This document shows, one piece after another, positions 23,576 through 31,095 of a stretch of DNA of 64,000 bases. The stretch is from JAWLEV01 sp046538105 (GTDB lineage Bacteria > Chloroflexota > Anaerolineae > UBA1429). The first letter of the stretch is position 1, and the number at the start of each line of letters is the position of its first letter. Where the stretch lies: contig JBKHJO010000002.1 of assembly GCA_046538105.1 (NCBI GenBank), positions 58,219 to 122,218 of the forward strand, in the 5' to 3' direction. The notes under the pieces are model-generated. The model was not told the DNA's origin. It saw nothing but the letters and a program-made list of their open reading frames with translations, and did not search any database. A program made the translations under genes and the position numbers.

Positions 23576-24532
23576 CTACTTTGTCTTTTGCACGCCCTCC
23601 AGCAGGCCCTTCACATAGCCCACGGCAAAGAGTCGTCCCTTGATCTGCCATTCCATCGGTTCCTCGCCCTCCATGGCCGGATAGTGATCGGGACGCATGG
23701 GACCATCAAAACCGACGTCACAGTAGGCCTTCAGCGCAGCAAACATGTCCGTATCGCCCTCATCGTGAAAGGTCTCATAAAAGCTGGGCACGGCGCCCCT
23801 GATATTACGAAAATGCGCGAAAAATATCTTGTCCTGCTCGCCAAAGTACCGGATGGTCTCGGGAAGATCCACTCCCATCTCGGCAAAACAGCCCTGACAG
23901 AAGGTGATCCCGTTATTGGGACTGGGCACCAGATCGATCAATTTCTGAAAATCCTCGGGTGTACTCATGATGCGGGCCATACCCCGAATGGGCGAGATGG
24001 GCGGATCGTTGGGATGCATAGCCAGTCTGACGCCGGCCTCCTCGGCCACCGGCACGACGATCTCCAGAAAGTAATCCAGGCTCTCCCACAACTGCTCCAC
24101 GCTGACCTCCCCCACCTCAGTAAGGGGCGCATTCTCGAGCAGATGGTGCTCATAGGCCGTGGCCCGAGCGCCGCCCCGGACTCGCCTGGTGCGAGACGTC
24201 CGCAGCACGTTAAGTGTGGGCGCCCACCCGTAGCAGAGGATGGGTATATCGGCCGCACCCATGTGCAAGACCGATTGACAGAAGGCCTGAATATCCTCGT
24301 CGCGCCCCGGCTGCCCCAGCATGGCCCTATCAGAGAGATGGATACTCTCGATTACCGAGAGGGTGAGCCCGTGGCTCTCGATCTTTTGTCTCAATCGCTC
24401 CCACTCCTCCACCGGGGGCAGTTCGCCCGATTCCGCGCGCGGTGGACCGGATACGATGTCACTCAGTCCCATCTGCCTGGCCAATCTCAATTTAGAGTCT
24501 GTAGGCTCCCCGATGTGTGTCGCGATCCTCAT
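23576..24532 (-). CDS. Mannonate dehydratase-like protein (UxuA family)
   Basis: The 318-residue TIM barrel carries the metal-site residues expected in UxuA: His in LAMHPNDPP, Cys in ITFCQGC, His in FFAHFRNIRG and Asp/His in PMRPDHYP. UxuA dehydrates D-mannonate to 2-keto-3-deoxygluconate in hexuronate breakdown. It is shorter than typical UxuA (about 350-390). I chose ATG 24532 (MRIATHIGEP) with SD AGGTGG; the frame is open 40 codons upstream without similarity. The next gene upstream on the same strand is a class II aldolase, compatible with sugar-acid catabolism, but a strong terminator lies between them and no kinase or KDG aldolase is seen. Confidence 0.85.
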   Translation of the reverse strand: MRIATHIGEPTDSKLRLARQMGLSDIVSGPPRAESGELPPVEEWERLRQKIESHGLTLSVIESIHLSDRAMLGQPGRDEDIQAFCQSVLHMGAADIPILCYGWAPTLNVLRTSRTRRVRGGARATAYEHHLLENAPLTEVGEVSVEQLWESLDYFLEIVVPVAEEAGVRLAMHPNDPPISPIRGMARIMSTPEDFQKLIDLVPSPNNGITFCQGCFAEMGVDLPETIRYFGEQDKIFFAHFRNIRGAVPSFYETFHDEGDTDMFAALKAYCDVGFDGPMRPDHYPAMEGEEPMEWQIKGRLFAVGYVKGLLEGVQKTK

Positions 24533-24924
24533 CTTTTTCCCCACCTTTCGTCGTGACATTGTGCATATCCTAATGCCTAAACCTCCATACGTCAAGGGGC
24601 CACCTCGGTAGCCTCGAAGAATCACTGCGCAATTCCTCACTGCCCGTTTCATTTCGGTGGTCTGTTGCGCCCGCTAAACTGGGCTTTTAGGGCCTTAAGA
24701 CTTTGCGCTATAGTCAGATCACGTGTTTGAGTGCGAAAGGCCCGTTCGCGGGACGCTGAGGGAAAACGCTAGCGCCTTTCAGCGTATGTCAGGACTTTCG
24801 TAGCGCAGAGCCTTTGCACCTGCGCGGGCGGACCAATCCTAAGAGCAATGAAAACGCCATGGAAAGCATCTGTCGAATGCTTTCCATGGCGTCGCCGCGA
24901 ACTATTACCCACCGGGCCGGTCCG
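24533..24924. other. 392-bp intergenic region
   Basis: No coding frame is supported. It contains the aldolase terminator (24850-24892) and, at about 24740-24790, several short palindromes: CCCG-TTCG-CGGG, CGCTAGCG and an ACGCTGA...TCAGCGT pair. These may form a folded RNA in the mannonate-dehydratase leader or simply be extragenic palindromes. Confidence 0.4.
24850..24892 (-). terminator. Intrinsic terminator of the aldolase gene
   Basis: A perfect 16-bp stem (ACGCCATGGAAAGCAT and its complement) with a 7-nt loop is followed on the minus strand by TTTTC. Confidence 0.88.
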
Positions 24925-25845
24925 CTATTCCTCCAGCCCACCAAGATCCGCACTACGATGCAGGGTCGAGGGGCTCGCAAAGCCGCTGGACGTGATCTGA
25001 CCACTGCCGCCAAAGAGACGGATTTTGTGCCGCACCACCTCTTTTACATTCTCGCGGGAATAGGCCAGGAACTTGCGGGGATCCACGTTATCGGGCATCT
25101 CGGCCATACCTTCTTTGAGGCCCCGTACAAAGCCCTGATTGAGCATGGTGGCCACATTGATCTTGGCGATACCATGCTGGATGGCCGCCACCTCGCTCTC
25201 CTCTTGTACACCGGAGGAACCGTGCAAGACAAGGGGAATATCAACTTTCTCGTGGATCGCCTTGAGTCGCTCGATATTCAACTCCGCCTCGGCCTCCTTC
25301 ATGGCATGCACCGAGCCTATGGCCACCGCCAGGGAATCACAGCCGGTGCGAGCCACAAAATCCACCGCCTGATCGGGATCAGTCATAGCCGCCTCGACTT
25401 CCTCTGGCGTGACGTCGTCCTCCGACTGCAGCACACGTCCCAACTCGGCCTCCACGGGGATATCCACGATATGCGCGATCTCGGCGATCCTGGCAGTAGT
25501 GGCCACGTTCTCATAATAGGGCAGTTTGGAGCCATCGAACATCAGTGAGGTAAAGCCCGCTCGCAGGCAGCGCACGTTCTGAGCAAAGTCCGTGCCGTGA
25601 TCCAGATGCAGCGCCACGGGGACATCCGCCCTCCCGCCGATCACCTGCACCAGGGCAGCAGCAGTCTCCAGGCCCGCGTAGCGGATCGCACCCTGACTTA
25701 CCTGCAGAATCACCGGCGCGCGCTCCTCCACGGCGGCCTCTACGATGGCCTGTACCTGCTCCATATTGTTGGCATTGAATGCCCCGACGGCATAGTGCCC
25801 TTCCATCGCTGCGCGAAGCATCTCCTTGGTCGATACGAGGGTCAT
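24925..25845 (-). CDS. Class II fructose-1,6-bisphosphate / ketose-bisphosphate aldolase
   Basis: The 306-residue zinc aldolase has the metal ligands in LHLDHGTD (about residue 82), GSVHAMKE and VLHGSSGV, plus VPVEAELGRV typical of the FbaA/GatY/KbaY family. The reaction is reversible cleavage of fructose-1,6-bisphosphate, or of tagatose-bisphosphate, to DHAP and glyceraldehyde-3-phosphate in the cytosol; the two specificities cannot be separated here. I chose ATG 25845 (MTLVSTKEML) because SD AAAGGAG lies 8 nt upstream. It is bounded by tRNA-Leu upstream and a strong terminator downstream, so it is probably monocistronic. Confidence 0.9.
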   Translation of the reverse strand: MTLVSTKEMLRAAMEGHYAVGAFNANNMEQVQAIVEAAVEERAPVILQVSQGAIRYAGLETAAALVQVIGGRADVPVALHLDHGTDFAQNVRCLRAGFTSLMFDGSKLPYYENVATTARIAEIAHIVDIPVEAELGRVLQSEDDVTPEEVEAAMTDPDQAVDFVARTGCDSLAVAIGSVHAMKEAEAELNIERLKAIHEKVDIPLVLHGSSGVQEESEVAAIQHGIAKINVATMLNQGFVRGLKEGMAEMPDNVDPRKFLAYSRENVKEVVRHKIRLFGGSGQITSSGFASPSTLHRSADLGGLEE

Positions 25846-26035
25846 ATTGTCGACTCCTTTTACATATTTTGCGGCAAGCAACTCCCATCAGGCGAGGAAG
25901 AGATTTTCACAGGGGCGACGGGATATGGAAATGAGGTTGCTGCCTCATCACATCGGCGGGCAATCCCGTCCCCCATTCGTATGGTGAAAAACGCTTTTTC
26001 CTGCTTGCCAAGATGTACCTTCTAAAGTATCATCA

Positions 26036-26118
26036 TGCCGAAGGTGGGATTCGAACCCACACGGAGTTGCCTCCAGTGGTTTTTGAGACCACCGCGTATT
26101 CCTTTCCGCCACTTCGGC
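26036..26118 (-). tRNA. tRNA-Leu (CAA anticodon)
   Basis: The acceptor stem is GCCGAAG/CTTCGGC with discriminator A. The anticodon stem-loop is GTGGT-CTCAAAA-ACCAC (anticodon CAA, reading TTG). A long class II variable arm and the T loop GGTTCGAATCCC are present. CCA is not encoded. Confidence 0.96.
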
Positions 26119-26132
26119 TGGATTCAATCAAG

Positions 26133-26161
26133 AGTATAGATAGATTGGACTGCCCCGTCAA
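26133..26161 (-). promoter_or_regulatory. tRNA-Leu promoter
   Basis: On the minus strand -35 TTGACG (26156-26161) and -10 TATACT (26133-26138) are separated by 17 bp. Confidence 0.8.
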
Positions 26162-26223
26162 ATCCCTGGGCATCCGGATTGCCAGCCATCATATGCTCAA
26201 ACAACTGCCAATAACGGAAAGTC

Positions 26224-26838
26224 ATGGACGAGAAGGAAATCATCAAGACGGCTCAACAGGGCGACGTGGAAGCGTTCAACCAACTCGTGCGTTCCTATGA
26301 GCAACTCGCCTACAACGTCGCCTATCGCATCCTTGGCGACTATGACAGGGCCATGGATGCCACGCAGGATGCCTTTCTGCGTGCCTATCGCGCCCTGGAC
26401 CAATTCCGGGGCGGCTCCTTCAAATCCTGGCTCTTGCGCATCACGACCAACTGCTGCTACGACATATTACGCGACAAGCAGCGCCATCCCAGCACCCCCG
26501 TTAACGACCTCGTGGAGAATCCGGAACACAGTGACATCCTGGAGGATCACGCCGAGTCCGCCGAGAATGGTCTCGTGCGCGAGGAACTGGGGCTGGGCAT
26601 TCAGCAGGGATTGAACACGCTGCCCTACGATCAGCGTGTAGCGGTGATTATGGCCGACATACAGGATATGAGTTATGAGGAGATCGCCCAAGTGACATCT
26701 GTCCCTCTCGGGACGGTCAAGTCGCGCATCAATCGCGGCAGAAAAAAACTCCGGGATTACCTTTTCGAGCACAGGGAACTTTTGCCCGAGGAATTCCGTC
26801 TATTATATGAATCGGAAGACAGCAGCCAGACAGGATAG
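26224..26838 (+). CDS. ECF-type sigma factor (RpoE-like)
   Basis: The 204-residue sigma factor has region 2 (FNQLVRSYEQLAYNVAYRIL, AMDATQDAFLRAYRAL, FKSWLLRITTNCCYDILR) and region 4 (LPYDQRVAVIMADIQDMSYE, then IAQVTSVPLGTVKSRINRGR). These are typical of the SigW/RpoE groups that respond to envelope damage. The next gene, 6 bp downstream, is a zinc-finger anti-sigma factor, completing a classical pair. SD GGAAAG precedes the ATG. It lies just upstream of tRNA-Leu on the opposite strand, so the intergenic region holds divergent promoters. Confidence 0.95.
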   Translation: MDEKEIIKTAQQGDVEAFNQLVRSYEQLAYNVAYRILGDYDRAMDATQDAFLRAYRALDQFRGGSFKSWLLRITTNCCYDILRDKQRHPSTPVNDLVENPEHSDILEDHAESAENGLVREELGLGIQQGLNTLPYDQRVAVIMADIQDMSYEEIAQVTSVPLGTVKSRINRGRKKLRDYLFEHRELLPEEFRLLYESEDSSQTG

Positions 26839-26844
26839 CAGAAG

Positions 26845-27669
26845 ATGGCCTTTCGCCTCGACCACAGGTTTACACAAGAGAATTTGTCCGCTTACCTGGA
26901 TGGGCAGTTAACAGCCAAGGAGAGAGGGCGCGTGGAACGCCATCTCGCCGAATGCTCCCGTTGTCAGGAGGAACTAGAGTCGCTTCACAACACCGTAGAG
27001 TTGCTGCACGCCGTTCCTCCCATTCCGCTACCCCGTTCCTTTGATCTGCCAGCCTCGGCCGAGGAGGAGCGAGAGCACTACCGTTTCTGGAGCCGCATGC
27101 ATATGGCACTCCGAACGGCCACGGCTGTGGCCTCCCTGCTGCTGGTACTGTTCCTCTCGGGGGATCTGGCGATCAGTCAGGGGCTCATTCCCCTGCCTGG
27201 GCAAACCACAAAAGCACCACAAGAGGTAGATATGGCGGTGGAGATGGCCGAGGTCCCTCAAGAGGAGACGCAGGCTCCGTCCCCCTCGCCTTGGGAGGAA
27301 CCAGAAGGCATGGAAGAAGAGATTCCTACAACGGCGGAACATGTAACGGAAGAGATCAGCCCGGAGAAGGCAGCCGAGCCCGAGGTTGGGATATTGGAGA
27401 GGGATCCACTGCCGGAAGCATCGGAGACAGCAGGCACTCCTGCCACGACCACGCCCCAGACAACCACGAAAGCGCCACCCAGGCCACCCGAACCCACGGC
27501 CACGATGGCACCCCCTTCACCGAGGGACCATCCACCTGCCGAACCGGACCAGCACCCCGTGTGGAGGATATGGAAGTGGCTACGTACGGGATGGACGGCC
27601 CTCTCGGGCCTGCTCCTTGTGCTCGTCGCTGGCCTGCTCTGGACGTGGCAAAAGCGCCGCCTCCGCTGA
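26845..27669 (+). CDS. Zinc-finger (ZAS) anti-sigma factor with long proline/threonine-rich ectodomain
   Basis: The 274-residue protein has an N-terminal anti-sigma domain with the H-x3-C-x2-C motif HLAECSRC (about 32-39), a transmembrane helix (about 88-112), a long acidic then Pro/Thr-rich extracellular stalk (about 120-235), and a second hydrophobic helix near the C-terminus (about 250-268) followed by KRRLR. The second helix makes it a two-pass protein whose external loop is tethered at both ends, unusual for anti-sigma factors, and the loop is a likely site for regulated proteolysis. It would sequester the sigma factor encoded 6 bp upstream. Confidence 0.9.
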   Translation: MAFRLDHRFTQENLSAYLDGQLTAKERGRVERHLAECSRCQEELESLHNTVELLHAVPPIPLPRSFDLPASAEEEREHYRFWSRMHMALRTATAVASLLLVLFLSGDLAISQGLIPLPGQTTKAPQEVDMAVEMAEVPQEETQAPSPSPWEEPEGMEEEIPTTAEHVTEEISPEKAAEPEVGILERDPLPEASETAGTPATTTPQTTTKAPPRPPEPTATMAPPSPRDHPPAEPDQHPVWRIWKWLRTGWTALSGLLLVLVAGLLWTWQKRRLR

Positions 27670-27711
27670 TTCACTTCGCGGCTGAATGAAATTGACAGAG
27701 GGAACGATGAT

Positions 27712-27740
27712 TTGTCCCCGACGAATAGTCGGTATATATT
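27712..27740 (+). promoter_or_regulatory. glyA promoter
   Basis: -35 TTGTCC (27712-27717) and -10 TATATT (27735-27740) have a 17-bp spacer. The spacer contains CCGAC-GAATA-GTCGG, which may instead be a weak terminator for the anti-sigma operon. Confidence 0.55.
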
Positions 27741-27861
27741 TTTATGTACGTCTTTCCGTTAGCGATTGATCTCAAGAATTGTCGGAAGGCGAACCTCGAG
27801 GAGGAGGCGGCCCCAGCACAGGTTATGCGCTAGTACACTTCTGATAAGTGAGAAACCGATT

Positions 27862-27899
27862 GTGTCCTGGGTCTATGTGGGTCCGGGCACTTTTTTTTT
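27862..27899 (+). terminator. Attenuator-type terminator directly ahead of the glyA ribosome binding site
   Basis: GTGTCC (27862-27867) pairs with GGGCAC (27885-27890), and nine T residues follow (27891-27899); the glyA SD GGAGG starts at 27903. Upstream leader helices include CTTTCCG/CGGAAGG (27752-27758/27783-27789) and CACTT-CTGAT-AAGTG (27836-27850). CCCAG (27812-27816) could pair with CTGGG (27867-27871) and disrupt the terminator. This looks like a riboswitch or other attenuation system; the class is not recognised. Confidence 0.6.
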
Positions 27900-27912
27900 C
27901 TTGGAGGTAAGA

Positions 27913-29214
27913 ATGTCCGATTATGAAAAAGGGGTTTTAAACATCCTGGCTGACGGCTCGTGTGAACCCCATGTCGCGATACACGAACTGCTGCTCGATG
28001 TCGATCCTAGCGTCGCCCGGGCGCTGGAAGGCGAAAGAAGGCGAGAAGAGGAGACCATCAACCTCATCGCCTCCGAGAACTATGCCAGTGAGGCCGTGCG
28101 CGCGGCCCAGGGGACCCTGTTCACAAACAAGTATTCCGAAGGATATGCTGGACGACGTTACTATGGGGGATGCCAGTATGCGGATGCCATCGAGGAACTG
28201 GCCATCCAGCGGGCCAAAGAACTGTTCGACGCGGATCACGCGAACGTGCAGCCCCACTCGGGCTCTCAGGCCAACGCGGCGGCCTATATGGCCATTCTCG
28301 ATCCCGGTGACCGCGTCCTGGCCATGAGCCTGGCCCATGGAGGCCATCTAACTCATGGCCACAAATTGAGCTTTTCCGGCCAACTATACGACTTTCGCCA
28401 TTATGGCGTGCGGCGTGACACAGAACGCATCGATTATGACGATCTGGCCTCACAAGCCCAAGACTTTGAGCCCAAACTAATCGTGGCCGGCGCCAGCGCC
28501 TATCCGCGCACCATCGATTTCGCCCGTCTTCGACAGATCGCCGACGACGTGGAAGCCTACCTCATGGTCGACATGGCGCACATCGCCGGTCTGATCGCGG
28601 CTGGCGTCCATCCCAGCCCCATACCCTTTGCAGATATCGTGACGGCGACGACACACAAGACCCTACGTGGCCCCCGCGGAGGACTGATCCTTTGTACGGA
28701 GAAACTGACCAGGGCCATCGATAGGGCCGTCTTCCCAGGGACTCAGGGTGGTCCCTTGATGCACGTCATAGCGGCCAAGGCGGTGGCCTTTGGCGAAGCG
28801 CTGACCCCCGCATTTGACCGCTATCAGCACCAGATCGTGCACAATGCCCAGACGTTGGCCGGGGCACTGTCTGAGGAAGGACTGCGCCTGGTATCCGGGG
28901 GTACGGACAATCACCTCATGCTGATCGACCTGGCTCCCCACGATCTGACGGGACGCAAGGGCCAGAACCTACTGGAGGAGGCGAACATCATCTGCAACAA
29001 GAACCGCATCCCCTTTGACCCGCTCCCCGCCCGAGTGACGAGCGGCATCCGTCTGGGAACGCCCGCCGTGACCACCCGTGGCTTTGGTGAGGAGGAGATG
29101 GAAGAAGTGGCGGATCTCATTCTCCGGGTCATACACGACACGGACGACCCAAGGACTCTGCAAATCGTGGGCGAACGGGCCCTGGAACTCTGCCACGCCT
29201 TTCCCCTTCACTAA
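27913..29214 (+). CDS. glyA: Serine hydroxymethyltransferase
   Basis: This 433-residue PLP enzyme interconverts serine and glycine while charging tetrahydrofolate with a one-carbon unit. The PLP lysine is in TATTHKTLRGPRGG (about residues 239-252). Conserved INLIASENYAS, SEGYAGRRYYGGC and HSGSQAN are present. About 20 extra N-terminal residues precede the conserved core. I chose ATG 27913 with SD GGAGG 5 nt upstream; an earlier in-frame start would read through the attenuator. Its one-carbon product feeds TrmFO and AICAR transformylase, also in this window. It converges with the phosphodiesterase gene with 21 bp between stops. Confidence 0.97.
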   Translation: MSDYEKGVLNILADGSCEPHVAIHELLLDVDPSVARALEGERRREEETINLIASENYASEAVRAAQGTLFTNKYSEGYAGRRYYGGCQYADAIEELAIQRAKELFDADHANVQPHSGSQANAAAYMAILDPGDRVLAMSLAHGGHLTHGHKLSFSGQLYDFRHYGVRRDTERIDYDDLASQAQDFEPKLIVAGASAYPRTIDFARLRQIADDVEAYLMVDMAHIAGLIAAGVHPSPIPFADIVTATTHKTLRGPRGGLILCTEKLTRAIDRAVFPGTQGGPLMHVIAAKAVAFGEALTPAFDRYQHQIVHNAQTLAGALSEEGLRLVSGGTDNHLMLIDLAPHDLTGRKGQNLLEEANIICNKNRIPFDPLPARVTSGIRLGTPAVTTRGFGEEEMEEVADLILRVIHDTDDPRTLQIVGERALELCHAFPLH

Positions 29215-29235
29215 GGGGGGACATATCGACCGCTT

Positions 29236-29991
29236 TTACGAATACAAGAACCTCCGTAGTCGGGCCGGATGGTCCGTGATGATGCCATCGACATCAAGAG
29301 CGATCATCTCGCGCATCCTCTCCGCCTCGTTCACCGTCCAGACGTTGACGCGGTAGCCGTTTTCCTTTGCCCAGCGGATATATTCCTCATCCACCACGCT
29401 GTGATGGGGATGTAGGGCCTGGGGCTGTACAAGATGCCGCCATATGCGGGGGGAAGAGCGAAGGGAGCCGGGAGTGTAGAGTAACCCCCGTTGAATCTCT
29501 GGGGCGACATTTCTCAGGCGCATGAGAACGAGGGGGTTAAAGGAAGAGATGAGTATCCTATCCTCATATTCCCGGGCGCGAATCATGTCGGCGATTTCTT
29601 CCTCCAGCCCTTCGCTGCGGAGCCCCTGGCTCTTGATCTCTATATTCAACCTGATGCCCCCCTCCACAAAGGGCAACACGTCGTCCAGCGTGGGAATGCG
29701 CTGGCCTGCATGCTCGGGGCCAAACCAGGAGCCCGCGTCCAACATGCGAAGGCTATCCTTTGAGATAGTGCGCACCAGCCCGGAACCGTCCGTCGTGCGG
29801 TCGACCGTATCATCGTGCACAACCATCAACTCCCCGCTATGACACCGCATCACATCCATCTCTATCCCATCGGCGCCCGCCTCCACGGCTGCCCGAAACG
29901 CCGCCAGAGTATTCTCCGGCGCCACAGCGCTGGCGCCGCGATGGGCGATGATCAGCGGTTTCTTGGCGTAAAACGTGTTCATGGCCGGCAT
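29236..29991 (-). CDS. Glycerophosphodiester phosphodiesterase
   Basis: The 251-residue TIM-barrel enzyme hydrolyses glycerophosphodiesters to an alcohol and glycerol-3-phosphate. Motifs are intact: HRGASAVAPENT (about 17-28) with the catalytic His-Arg, the metal ligands in IEMDV, the second catalytic His in VVHDDTVDRTT, and NIEIK. There is no signal peptide, so it is a UgpQ-like cytosolic form. Two ATGs (29991 and 29982) are possible; SD GGAGG is close to the first. It begins 16 bp after the M23 lipoprotein gene, suggesting co-transcription and a possible role in envelope lipid turnover. Confidence 0.93.
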   Translation of the reverse strand: MPAMNTFYAKKPLIIAHRGASAVAPENTLAAFRAAVEAGADGIEMDVMRCHSGELMVVHDDTVDRTTDGSGLVRTISKDSLRMLDAGSWFGPEHAGQRIPTLDDVLPFVEGGIRLNIEIKSQGLRSEGLEEEIADMIRAREYEDRILISSFNPLVLMRLRNVAPEIQRGLLYTPGSLRSSPRIWRHLVQPQALHPHHSVVDEEYIRWAKENGYRVNVWTVNEAERMREMIALDVDGIITDHPARLRRFLYS

Positions 29992-30007
29992 ATTCCTCCA
30001 AGTATCC

Positions 30008-31033
30008 TCATCGCGGGAACGAGCGCTCCGTCCACTGCCCAGGATCGACGGCCACTCCTCCCACGCGCAGTTCCCAATGCAGATGCGACCCCGTGGACAA
30101 TCCGGTCGAGCCTATCTCCCCAAGCACATCTCCCTGCTCCACAGACTGCCCCACCTCCACACCAATATCATCAAGGTGGTAGAATCCACTGAGCACACCA
30201 GCGCCGTGATCGAGGATCACCGCTCCCCCACGCACTTTTAGCACCTCAGCCAGAACTACCACCCCCGGCGCAGGGGCGTAAAAGGGATCGCCGGTCGCCC
30301 CGCGTATGTCGATACCCGCATGATAGGACTGAATCTCACCGCCGTACCGACGCCTGGTGCCAAAATGAGATGTGATGGCTCCCTCACAGGGCCAAGAGAA
30401 AGAATGTTCCCAATGAACCTGCGGGGTGAACGTCGCATATACCTCTGTCAGCCGCAGCAATTCGGGACGCGTGTATTGAGGATCCAGGAGTTCGCTCACT
30501 TTTGGTGTAAAGTGGATCGTCTCACGCTCATAGTCCCCGGACACGACATACAGCGACGTCTGGAGGATCACCTGGCGGCCATCCAGGCCTTGGGCCACTA
30601 CCTCCAAGGGATGAGGGCCCAACTGATCCAGGGCCTGCATTCCCACCAGGCAATAATGTTCCAACTCACTCACAGAGACGAATTGCAGGGAACGGCCGCC
30701 GACGCTCCCCCACACATGACTGGGAAGGTTCGTGCGCACCCATACGACAGTGGTGCGCCCCTGCATCACCTCAGACTGTTCCAGATCCACTTCCGCCTGT
30801 AGGGGCAATGGCGTGGGAGTGGATGTCTCTGTGGGAGTGGGCGAGGGCGTATACGTCGCCGTGGGCGTAAAAGAGGGCGTAGGTGTGACGGAAGGCGTCG
30901 GCGACGGTATCACAGTAGATGTCGGACTCATTCCCACAAAAGGCCCTGCACAGGCACACGTCGCGACCAGAACGAGGAACAGAAAAAAGCACGAGCCTCC
31001 CCTGGCTCCCTTGAAACCTTTGGACACGATCAC
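30008..31033 (-). CDS. M23-family peptidoglycan metallopeptidase lipoprotein
   Basis: The 341-residue protein has a lipoprotein-type signal (lipobox region LVATC, about residue 26), a Pro/Ser/Thr-rich stalk of repeated TPTPS/SPTP units (about 37-75), a beta-rich middle domain and a C-terminal LytM/M23 domain. Zinc and catalytic residues are visible in ITSHFG, HAGIDIRG (H-x3-D) and GSHLHWELRV (H-x-H). It should cleave peptide cross-links in the cell wall outside the membrane, or act as an amidase activator if degenerate, but the motif set is complete. The stalk DNA is a short-period repeat and may vary in length. Confidence 0.92.
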   Translation of the reverse strand: MIVSKGFKGARGGSCFFLFLVLVATCACAGPFVGMSPTSTVIPSPTPSVTPTPSFTPTATYTPSPTPTETSTPTPLPLQAEVDLEQSEVMQGRTTVVWVRTNLPSHVWGSVGGRSLQFVSVSELEHYCLVGMQALDQLGPHPLEVVAQGLDGRQVILQTSLYVVSGDYERETIHFTPKVSELLDPQYTRPELLRLTEVYATFTPQVHWEHSFSWPCEGAITSHFGTRRRYGGEIQSYHAGIDIRGATGDPFYAPAPGVVVLAEVLKVRGGAVILDHGAGVLSGFYHLDDIGVEVGQSVEQGDVLGEIGSTGLSTGSHLHWELRVGGVAVDPGQWTERSFPR

Positions 31034-31095
31034 AGGCCCTCTCCCTATCCAACGAAAATCTTAGCGCGACGCCTCACCCCGCACCGCCATATATT

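Noticed and set aside
27742..27912. ZTP (pfl) riboswitch ahead of glyA
   Set aside because: CCTGGGTC near the terminator recalls the pfl 3' motif, but the 5' GGTCGTGAC-like and G-rich loop elements are not found, so I report only an unclassified attenuator.
30820..30930. Short-period repeats resembling a CRISPR or minisatellite
   Set aside because: The repeats encode the TPTPS/SPTP stalk of the M23 lipoprotein; units are irregular and there are no spacers. No CRISPR array or cas gene is present in the window.
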